A stretch of 64,000 nt of DNA from Pedobacter cryoconitis (GTDB lineage Bacteria; Bacteroidota; Bacteroidia; Sphingobacteriales; Sphingobacteriaceae). A model generated the notes under the pieces. That model was not told the origin of the DNA and made no database searches. It saw only the letters and a list, made by a program, of their open reading frames with translations. The stretch spans positions 40,573-104,572 of the forward strand of contig NZ_QLLR01000021.1 of the NCBI RefSeq assembly GCF_003259615.1, given 5' to 3'. Each line of letters begins with the position of its first letter. The first letter of the stretch is position 1. Both the position numbers and the translations under genes were made by a program. Shown here in pieces: positions 26,139-33,357 of the stretch.

Positions 26139-27479
26139 CTAAACATGCGGTGAATTTTTCTGACTATTGAATATTTTTTGAAACACAGTGAACAAAAATA
26201 ATGATTTTAACATCATTATACCCTGATCCCTGGTTTTGGGAATTAATAAAAGATAAAAAGCACTGACCGCACAAGCGATTAAAGTAGCGATCGACGCACC
26301 TACACCACCATATTTAGGGATCAGCCATAAATTCAGTAAAATATTGACTATGGCACCCGTTGCTGTCCGCTGAAAAGAGATCATCGTATAACCCTCTGCC
26401 AGTAAATACTGTGAACTCGCGCTGCCCAGGAAAACGAATAACCCCGACCAGATATGTATTGCTAACATTTGTCCAGCGCCATTATAGGTATCCCCATAAA
26501 GAAACTGGATAATAAACGGCGCTAAAAAGGTGATCACTACCGCTACCGGTAAACTAATAAATACCAGTAAATCATATAAATTCCTTAAACGTTTCTGATA
26601 CCGGCCCAGATCAGTCTTCCGCGCATGAATTAAAGCCGGAAAAACAGACGTTACAATAGCAACAGGGATAAAAAACCAAGCCTCACTTATTTTTGCTGCC
26701 GCGCTGTAAATACCAACCTCAACACTACCTACACTTTTTAACATCACCTGGTCAATCTTCATATAGATAGAAACCATCACTGCCGAAAGGATCAGCGGAA
26801 AAGACTGTTTCAATAAACTAATAGCCCTTTTGCGGCTAAAAGTCCACGTAAACAAACTAAATCCCCTTTGATGATACATGTAAACCAGGCCAGCAGCAAG
26901 CGCAACACTGTCAAAAGTCAGCGAAGCTGCAAAATAGATCAGTGGCATTTTAAAAACAACCAATAAGACCTTCACTACAGCAGATAAGACCACACAAATA
27001 TTCTGAACCTTAACTACGTATTTTGAAGCAACCTGCGATTGAAAATAAGAATCAATCACATTGAACGACTTGAAAAAAGAAGCAAAAGACAAGATTAAAA
27101 TAATTAAGGTCAGGGAATCGCCCGGTTTTTCAGTATACGTATGAAAAAGTAAGTAAATACCGACCGTAATAGGGATTAATAACGCATTTACCCCTAAACG
27201 CATCAATAAAGAAGTCCCTAGAATTTCATCTTTTTTCTGCGGCTCATTCAAAATTTCCCGGATGATAAAAGTGTCCAGGCCTAAAGCACCGACAGCTGCG
27301 ATAATCATCGTAAAAGCATCCGCAAAACTTAATTCTCCGAAAGAAGAAGCCCGAAGATACCGCGCAATCACAAAGCCAACTACCATGCTCAGGATCTTCC
27401 CAAACATCAGCCAACCCGTATTTTTAAAATACTTGTTAAACGCTTCCTCGTCAAAACCTTTTAAACCCGGTAATTTCAT
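26139..27479 (-). CDS. Wzx-type polysaccharide flippase
   Basis: A 446-aa integral membrane protein with about 12 hydrophobic segments, of the MOP superfamily. The N-terminal NTGWLMFGKILSMVVGFVIARYL and FGELSFADAF patterns are typical of O-antigen/teichoic acid translocases. It moves undecaprenyl-linked sugar units across the inner membrane. No Wzy polymerase or ligase is recognised in the window, so the locus is partial or split. Confidence 0.87.
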   Translation of the reverse strand: MKLPGLKGFDEEAFNKYFKNTGWLMFGKILSMVVGFVIARYLRASSFGELSFADAFTMIIAAVGALGLDTFIIREILNEPQKKDEILGTSLLMRLGVNALLIPITVGIYLLFHTYTEKPGDSLTLIILILSFASFFKSFNVIDSYFQSQVASKYVVKVQNICVVLSAVVKVLLVVFKMPLIYFAASLTFDSVALAAGLVYMYHQRGFSLFTWTFSRKRAISLLKQSFPLILSAVMVSIYMKIDQVMLKSVGSVEVGIYSAAAKISEAWFFIPVAIVTSVFPALIHARKTDLGRYQKRLRNLYDLLVFISLPVAVVITFLAPFIIQFLYGDTYNGAGQMLAIHIWSGLFVFLGSASSQYLLAEGYTMISFQRTATGAIVNILLNLWLIPKYGGVGASIATLIACAVSAFYLLLIPKTRDQGIMMLKSLFLFTVFQKIFNSQKNSPHV

Positions 27480-27497
27480 CCGCGCAAAGATGTGAAA

Positions 27498-28010
27498 TTA
27501 AAAACTCTTCTCAATTCGCTTTAATTGTTTCAAATGATGTTTTAAATGGATTTCCATAAAACGGAACCATTGTGACGCATTGAGATAACCTAAACGTGGA
27601 TGGCGGGTTTTAAGTGCAGGATCTGCCAGGTGAAGCTGGCTGTAAACCATATTCAGCTGTTCCACAAACTCTTCTATAAATTCAGCAGCAGCCTCTTTTG
27701 TAATTTTACTTTCCCTTCCGGCTAATGCTTTAGGTACTTTATATTTTGCCTTTGGAGGAAAGCTTCCGAAAAACAGGATCACCTTCACAATAAAAGCAGT
27801 GGGCTTTACTTTTCCTTCCCCCTTGATGCAGTTGTCAACTTCTTTAAGCGTCAATAAACTAATATCAAAAATATGAGCGTATACCTCACTGTAGGACCAT
27901 CCCCCAATAGGTGGCGTTAACTGAAACTGACCTTCAGGAACCTTCCGTAAAAAATTATAATAATTAGCTGAAATATCTTTCAGCGAAGAAAAAACGGAAG
28001 AATTGCGCAT
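27498..28010 (-). CDS. DinB-like four-helix protein
   Basis: A 170-aa DinB/YfiT-like protein. The GGWSYSEVYAHIFD segment and C-terminal FMEIHLKHHLKQLKRIE give the His ligands of a metal-binding four-helix bundle. Some members are thiol transferases (bacillithiol, mycothiol); the role here is unknown. It is separated by 94 bases from yjjG. Confidence 0.8.
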   Translation of the reverse strand: MRNSSVFSSLKDISANYYNFLRKVPEGQFQLTPPIGGWSYSEVYAHIFDISLLTLKEVDNCIKGEGKVKPTAFIVKVILFFGSFPPKAKYKVPKALAGRESKITKEAAAEFIEEFVEQLNMVYSQLHLADPALKTRHPRLGYLNASQWFRFMEIHLKHHLKQLKRIEKSF

Positions 28011-28104
28011 AACTTAACTTATAGAATTAGAAATTTTAAACTCAGGTAACCACTAAAATAATGGCCTGAACCCAAACGGCTGTTCCGATTAAAACAGCAA
28101 ATTG

Positions 28105-28794
28105 CTAAAAATGTTGCATTAATTCTTCCAGGTGCAAAATCTGCCACTCCACATCTGCAGGCTGTGCTATATTTAAAGGATTAAAGAAAATCGCTTTGAT
28201 TCCGAAATCCTGCGCACCGCGAATATCTGCTTCCAGACTATCGCCAATCATGATACTCTCTTGCTTTTGAGCGCCCGCCTTTTGCAGTGCGTATTCGAAA
28301 ATTGCACGGTCAGGTTTGTTCACACCCACATCTTCAGAAATAATTACATTCGAAAAATACGGGTTTAAATTACAAGCAGACATTTTAGTCAGGGTAGTTT
28401 CCTTGAACCCATTGGAGATAATATGCAGCGTATATTTTTGTTGTAAATAAGCCAGTACTTTTTCCGATCCTTCGAATAAGTTCTTCTTTCTGGGGCTCTG
28501 ATTTACATAATCGGCTTCAAACCCTGGCGGAAGTAAATCCGGAGCTACCCCCAGTTGAACAAAAGTTCTGCTGAAACGCTCAGACCGCAATACTTCCTTG
28601 GTGATTTTCCCTAAATGATATTCCGCCCACAGCGAATGGTTATTTTCCGTATAAACATCGATGAATAAATCGCAGGCAGGGAGGCCCAGCAGATTCAATT
28701 CATACTGATGATATAATTCCGTTAAAGTTTCCCTCGCGTTTTTATCAAAATCCCAGATCGTATGGTCTAAATCAAAAAAGATATGTTTGATCAT
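28105..28794 (-). CDS. yjjG: HAD-family pyrimidine nucleotidase YjjG
   Basis: A 229-aa HAD hydrolase. Motif I is HIFFDLDHTIWDFDKN with the nucleophilic Asp, motif II HIISNGF, motif III Lys in NKPDRAIF, and motif IV MIGDSLEADIRGA. The DHTIWDFDKNA form is typical of YjjG-like noncanonical pyrimidine nucleotidases. Its ATG overlaps the upp stop (TAATG), which fits a joint pyrimidine role. Confidence 0.88.
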   Translation of the reverse strand: MIKHIFFDLDHTIWDFDKNARETLTELYHQYELNLLGLPACDLFIDVYTENNHSLWAEYHLGKITKEVLRSERFSRTFVQLGVAPDLLPPGFEADYVNQSPRKKNLFEGSEKVLAYLQQKYTLHIISNGFKETTLTKMSACNLNPYFSNVIISEDVGVNKPDRAIFEYALQKAGAQKQESIMIGDSLEADIRGAQDFGIKAIFFNPLNIAQPADVEWQILHLEELMQHF

Positions 28795-29438
28795 TAGATT
28801 TTTGTTCCGTAAGCAAGATCTCCTGCGTCACCTAATCCAGGTACGATATATGATTTAACGGTCATTTCATCATCTATTGCGCCTAACCATAATTTAGCAT
28901 GTGGTAAGTTTGCACGTACATGTCTTACACCTTCAGCACTTGCAATAGCAGCGACAATATGTAATTCTTTAATTTTGTATTTCGCCATCAGTTCTTTACA
29001 GCACAGCACCATGCTTAAGCCAGTGGCCAGCATCGGATCAACCATAACTAAAACTCTGCCGGTTAAGTCAGGAGAAGAAATATAATCCACATGAATCTCT
29101 ATCGTTCCTGCAGGATTTGACTTCCGGTAAGCGGTGACGAATGCAGCATCCGCACGGTCAAAGATATTCAGCATCCCTTGTTGCATAGGTAATCCGGCAC
29201 GTAAAATCGTGGCCAGTACCGGCTGACTGTCCAGTGCTTTAGTTTTTGCAATCCCTAATGGAGTTTGTGTCTGCGAATCGTTATACGGTAAGTTTCTGCT
29301 GATCTCCCAGGCGAAAAATTCCCCCAGTCTTTCCAGGTTTTTACGGAAACGCATCGTATCCTTCTGTATATTTTCATCGCGCAATTCTGCCATGAAAATA
29401 TTCGCAATAGAATTTGTTTTACTCAGGTCAAATATCAT
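28794..29438 (-). CDS. upp: Uracil phosphoribosyltransferase
   Basis: A 214-aa enzyme with the PRPP-binding motif VLVMVDPMLATGLSMVLCCKEL (the usual GGS is GLS here) and the C-terminal uracil-binding VPGLGDAGDLAYGT. ILRAGLPMQQGML is also typical. It makes UMP from uracil and PRPP in salvage. It overlaps the upstream deacetylase-family gene by 11 bases and yjjG by one base. Confidence 0.93.
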   Translation of the reverse strand: MIFDLSKTNSIANIFMAELRDENIQKDTMRFRKNLERLGEFFAWEISRNLPYNDSQTQTPLGIAKTKALDSQPVLATILRAGLPMQQGMLNIFDRADAAFVTAYRKSNPAGTIEIHVDYISSPDLTGRVLVMVDPMLATGLSMVLCCKELMAKYKIKELHIVAAIASAEGVRHVRANLPHAKLWLGAIDDEMTVKSYIVPGLGDAGDLAYGTKI

Positions 29439-30549
29439 TTGACAAAGATAAAAAATTGCTTAACAATTGTGTGTATAGTCTTCTGCCAACTTTACCTTTA
29501 CCGAATTCGGGCAGCGTTTCTTTATGCCATAACACGTAAAAATGGCCATTTAATAATTTGACATTCGTGATTAATTTTCCCCATTGATTGAGCGTTTCTT
29601 CAATGTTGAAAGTCCTGTTCTGCAGCAGGATAATATCATTGATAGCGACTGGATAAATCTGTAAATGCGTAGTTTTCTCCAGCTGCAGATCATACCAGAA
29701 AAAAGGGGTACAAGTGCCGGCTCTAAAACCAATGGTTGTATCATAACCCATTCTGTAGTCCTTAAGCACACCATATTTCAGCAATTGCAGATAACTCTTT
29801 GGAAAAGTGATCTGGCGGTCGCAAATCTGGTCTACCCCCGCAGAAGGTTTAAAAAAATAAACCGGGGACAGCCGGTATTTTTCATGCTGTTCATTCAGGA
29901 ACAATGATAATCCGCTTCCCTTTGCCTGAGCGGCAGATCTGGGGCGTGAAATGAAAGGAATATTCCTTAAAAAATTAATTGCATGCTTAAAAATGTTAAA
30001 AGAGCTCATTCCCGGCGCATCATACATGCAGACCAGCGGAGTGAACTCAAATTTCTTTTGTCCGAAATGAAGTTTAGGATAACGCTTTAACAACAGATTT
30101 TTGAGCAGCAGTGCCCAGCCATCAATAACCGGAAATTCCAGCAGCTTCAATTTGGATTGTAAACTAGCTTCAGGAGGATAATTTCCTTCCGCATCCGGAG
30201 TAAAAGGAAGGTATTCTTCATAGCGGCTCACAAAATAAAACGCTGCAGCGAAAACATCAAATGGTAAACTGCTGTTATCAACTGCAAATGGGACTATCAT
30301 ATCCCCGAACGTTGTGGTTTTTATTGTTGGAGGCGAAATGGTATGTGCCAGCAGGAAATCGGAATTCTTAAAAAAAGGCTCATCGCCAACAGGCATATCA
30401 GAATAGGTGATTTTAGGCAATGCTGAAGCCTTAAATTCTTGCACGTTCGAACTGAACCCTGCCTGTGTTTTGAGGAGATCGGTGAAAATAAAGTTGAAAA
30501 TATACTTTATCCTGGGCGTAAGTATGGGGACATATACCAGTAATTTCAT
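29428..30549 (-). CDS. Polysaccharide-deacetylase-family protein, probably catalytically degenerate
   Basis: A 373-aa protein of a Bacteroidota family (DUF7033-like N-terminus plus deacetylase-like domain). Recognisable parts are LVYVPILTPRIKYIFNFIF, LPFDVFAAAFYFVSRYEEYLPF, FPVIDGWALLLKNLLL, and MGYDTTIGFRAGTCTPFFWYDL. Usual members carry an Asp-x-Asp motif where this one reads CMYDAPGMSSF, and an HPS-type segment between the YFF strand and the MGY motif that is missing here. The protein is shorter than the roughly 430 aa usual. These points are from memory of the family. It overlaps upp by 11 bases. Confidence 0.65.
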   Translation of the reverse strand: MKLLVYVPILTPRIKYIFNFIFTDLLKTQAGFSSNVQEFKASALPKITYSDMPVGDEPFFKNSDFLLAHTISPPTIKTTTFGDMIVPFAVDNSSLPFDVFAAAFYFVSRYEEYLPFTPDAEGNYPPEASLQSKLKLLEFPVIDGWALLLKNLLLKRYPKLHFGQKKFEFTPLVCMYDAPGMSSFNIFKHAINFLRNIPFISRPRSAAQAKGSGLSLFLNEQHEKYRLSPVYFFKPSAGVDQICDRQITFPKSYLQLLKYGVLKDYRMGYDTTIGFRAGTCTPFFWYDLQLEKTTHLQIYPVAINDIILLQNRTFNIEETLNQWGKLITNVKLLNGHFYVLWHKETLPEFGKGKVGRRLYTQLLSNFLSLSNDI

Positions 30550-30602
30550 GATGCCAATAAATTTAGGATATAATCACGACAATCCAATACATCAATAATT
30601 GT

Positions 30603-30610
30603 TATCTTTG
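30603..30610 (+). promoter_or_regulatory. Candidate -7 box for uvrB
   Basis: TATCTTTG matches TAnnTTTG and ends only 7 bases before the uvrB ATG, which would give an almost leaderless transcript. No -33 element is convincing. Confidence 0.4.
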
Positions 30611-30617
30611 AATAGCT

Positions 30618-32666
30618 ATGAAATTTCAACTTGTTTCAGATTATAAACCTACGGGTGATCAACCAGCCGCCATTGAACAATTGGTTACAGGCGTTAACAA
30701 TAATGAAAATTATCAGACCTTACTGGGTGTAACAGGATCTGGTAAAACGTTTACCGTGGCCAATGTAATTCAGCAAACGCAGAAACCTACCTTGATTTTG
30801 AGCCACAATAAAACACTGGCTGCTCAATTGTATGGAGAATTCAAGAACTTTTTTCCTGAAAATCAGGTGAATTATTTTGTTTCTTACTATGACTATTATC
30901 AGCCAGAGGCCTATATGCCCAGCAGCAATACTTATATCGAAAAGGATTTAAGTATCAATGAAGAGATTGAAAAACTCAGGCTGAGAACAACTTCTGCATT
31001 AATGTCGGGTAGAAGGGACGTGATTGTCGTTTCTTCCATATCCTGTATTTATGGTATGGGAAATCCGGAAGATTTCTCCCGCTCGGTATTCCGTTTTGCG
31101 GTAGGCACCAGGGTTTCCAGAAATACTTTCCTGCATAGCCTGGTTGAAATTTTATATGCACGGACTATCAACGATTTTAAAAGAGGGACATTCAGGGTTA
31201 AGGGAGATACTGTTGATATTTTTCCGGCTTATTTAGATACAGCTTACCGGGTTTCTTTTTTCGGTGATGATATTGAAGAATTAAGCATTATCGATCCGGT
31301 AACGGGTAAAACATTAGAAAAAGTAGAAGATATGGCCGTTTATCCGGCAAATCTGTTCGTGACCCCAAAAGATAGATTTACTTCTTCGATCTGGGGAATT
31401 CAGGAAGAACTGGAAGTCCGGAAAAATCAATTGATAGGAGACAGGCAATTACTGGAAGCCAAGCGATTGGAAGAAAGGGTCAATTTTGATATTGAAATGA
31501 TGAAAGAACTGGGTTATTGCTCAGGTATTGAGAACTATTCAAGGTTCTTTGATGGCCGTCAGCCTGGTATGCGCCCTTTCTGTTTACTGGATTATTTCCC
31601 TGAAGATTACCTGATGGTGATTGATGAAAGTCATGTAACTGTACCACAAATCAGGGCGATGTACGGCGGAGACAGATCGCGTAAAATGTCATTGGTAGAA
31701 TATGGTTTCCGCTTACCTTCTGCGCTGGACAACAGGCCTTTAAACTTTGAAGAGTTTGAAAGTCTTGCCCCGCAAACAATTTATGTAAGTGCAACACCCG
31801 CAGATTATGAACTGCAGAAAACAGAGGGGGTTGTAGTAGAGCAGGTGATCCGCCCTACGGGCTTGCTTGATCCGCTGATCGAAGTACGTCCGGCAGTGAA
31901 CCAGGTGGATGATTTACTGGATGAAATTGATAAAACTATAAAAATGGGCGACCGTGTACTGGTAACCACTTTGACCAAACGTATGGCAGAGGAATTAACC
32001 AAATACATGGACAGGCTGAATATAAAATGCCGTTATATCCACTCTGAAGTGAAAACACTGGAAAGGGTAGAGATTTTACGGGGATTGCGTTTAGGCGAAT
32101 TTGATGTGCTGATTGGCATCAACTTGTTAAGAGAAGGACTGGATTTACCGGAAGTTTCTTTTGTCGCGATCCTGGATGCCGATAAGGAAGGGTTTTTAAG
32201 ATCAGACCGGGCATTAATCCAGACCGTGGGCAGGGCGGCGAGAAATGACAGAGGCAGGGTTATTCTTTATGCGGATAAAATAACAGATTCCATGGCCAGG
32301 ACAATAGATGAAACCAGTCGCCGCAGAGAAAGACAAATTGCTTACAATACCGAACATGGCATTACCCCTAAAACAGTAGGGAAAAGCAGGGAAGCTATCC
32401 TGGAACAGACTTCGGTACTGGATTTCTCAGCGAATACGGAGCATAAAAATGCTTATGTGGAGACTAACCAGGCCAGTATCATGGCAGATCCGATTGTGCA
32501 ATATATGACACAGCCGGAAATGCAGAAATCAATTGATAAGACACGTAAAGATATGGCTAAAGCAGCCAAAGACATGGATTTCTTAATGGCTGCGAGGTTG
32601 CGTGACGAAATGTTCGCAATGGAAACAGTTTTTGCAGAGCGATTCGGTAAACAAAAAGTTAAATAA
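30618..32666 (+). CDS. uvrB: Excinuclease ABC subunit B
   Basis: A 682-aa protein of usual length: Walker A LLGVTGSGKTFT, beta-hairpin YYDYYQPEAYMPSSNTYIEKD, DEAD-box-like VIDESHVT, and the C-terminal UVR motif (AKDMDFLMAARLRDEMF) that contacts UvrC. It verifies damage in nucleotide excision repair. Its stop overlaps ywbE by one base (TAATG). Confidence 0.98.
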   Translation: MKFQLVSDYKPTGDQPAAIEQLVTGVNNNENYQTLLGVTGSGKTFTVANVIQQTQKPTLILSHNKTLAAQLYGEFKNFFPENQVNYFVSYYDYYQPEAYMPSSNTYIEKDLSINEEIEKLRLRTTSALMSGRRDVIVVSSISCIYGMGNPEDFSRSVFRFAVGTRVSRNTFLHSLVEILYARTINDFKRGTFRVKGDTVDIFPAYLDTAYRVSFFGDDIEELSIIDPVTGKTLEKVEDMAVYPANLFVTPKDRFTSSIWGIQEELEVRKNQLIGDRQLLEAKRLEERVNFDIEMMKELGYCSGIENYSRFFDGRQPGMRPFCLLDYFPEDYLMVIDESHVTVPQIRAMYGGDRSRKMSLVEYGFRLPSALDNRPLNFEEFESLAPQTIYVSATPADYELQKTEGVVVEQVIRPTGLLDPLIEVRPAVNQVDDLLDEIDKTIKMGDRVLVTTLTKRMAEELTKYMDRLNIKCRYIHSEVKTLERVEILRGLRLGEFDVLIGINLLREGLDLPEVSFVAILDADKEGFLRSDRALIQTVGRAARNDRGRVILYADKITDSMARTIDETSRRRERQIAYNTEHGITPKTVGKSREAILEQTSVLDFSANTEHKNAYVETNQASIMADPIVQYMTQPEMQKSIDKTRKDMAKAAKDMDFLMAARLRDEMFAMETVFAERFGKQKVK

Positions 32667-32866
32667 TGGACGGAAAGAACAGAGCGGATATTTATCCGGG
32701 ATTAGAAGTAGAGATCATTTTAAAGAAAGATCAGCGCAGCGGGAAGCTGACCAGGGGTATAGTTGCTAACTTATTGACTTCCTCGGCTTTTCATTCCCGC
32801 GGCATTAAAGTTCGTCTGGAAGACGGGCAAATAGGAAGGGTTGCAGAAATCGTGGAAGAAGATTAA
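32666..32866 (+). CDS. ywbE: YwbE family protein
   Basis: A 66-aa basic/acidic protein matching the YwbE (DUF2196) family: YPGLEVEIILKKDQRSGKLTRG, then SRGIKVRLEDGQIGRV. The function is unknown; a small beta-barrel, perhaps nucleic-acid-binding, is plausible. It is translationally coupled to uvrB. Confidence 0.88.
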   Translation: MDGKNRADIYPGLEVEIILKKDQRSGKLTRGIVANLLTSSAFHSRGIKVRLEDGQIGRVAEIVEED

Positions 32867-32890
32867 GCCATTAAATAGGTTTAAATGCAG

Positions 32891-32952
32891 ATTACAAACA
32901 CATTTCTGTACAAATTGTAATTATTATACAACAAACAGGCAGTGTTTGTAAT
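32891..32952. repeat. Inverted ACAAACA/TGTTTGT motifs upstream of DUF4834 gene
   Basis: ATTACAAACA (32891-32900) and TGTTTGTAAT (32943-32952) are exact 10-bp inverted copies, and a further ACAAACA (32931-32937) pairs with TGTTTGT (32943-32949). They lie 21 bases or more before the -7-like box and could be an operator. Confidence 0.45.
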
Positions 32953-32972
32953 AATCAACATTGAATTCTGTC

Positions 32973-32980
32973 TATATTTG
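32973..32980 (+). promoter_or_regulatory. Candidate -7 box for DUF4834 gene
   Basis: TATATTTG (TAnnTTTG) is 20 bases before the ATG at 33001. TTTG at 32945-32948 is a possible -33 element with a 24-base spacer. Confidence 0.5.
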
Positions 32981-33000
32981 TAGATTAACTGAAAAAATAA

Positions 33001-33273
33001 ATGGGATTAATTAAATTTCTTTTTTTTACTATACTGATACTCTGGATCATCCGTCTTTTGTTAAGACTGGTTTTTCCTATGGTAATCAAAAGTATCTTCG
33101 GGAAAATGCAGCAACAGTCTACAGGTTATGCCGGACAGCAGCAACAACAACAACAACAGCGCTATTCTGCTAAACCAGAGGGCTCGTTGTCAATTGACTA
33201 TGTACCGCCACAACCTAAGCAGGGAAATGCCGATAAACTAGGTGATTTCGTTGATTACGAGGAAATTAAATAA
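33001..33273 (+). CDS. DUF4834 small membrane protein
   Basis: A 90-aa protein with an N-terminal transmembrane helix (residues 5-30), a run of eight Gln (residues 46-53; coded CAG CAG CAA x5 CAG, bases 33136-33159), and a conserved acidic end KLGDFVDYEEIK. This is the DUF4834 layout in Bacteroidota; the function is unknown. The poly-Q repeat is prone to slippage. Confidence 0.82.
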   Translation: MGLIKFLFFTILILWIIRLLLRLVFPMVIKSIFGKMQQQSTGYAGQQQQQQQQRYSAKPEGSLSIDYVPPQPKQGNADKLGDFVDYEEIK

Positions 33274-33322
33274 AAATATCCCGCTAATCGATATATTTCC
33301 TTCCTAATCTGTATCAATTTTA

Positions 33323-33330
33323 TATTTTTG
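33323..33330 (+). promoter_or_regulatory. Candidate -7 box for YfhO gene
   Basis: TATTTTTG (TAnnTTTG) stands 27 bases before the ATG at 33358. Confidence 0.35.
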
Positions 33331-33357
33331 GGGTTAGTTTAATATAAACAGACCTTA

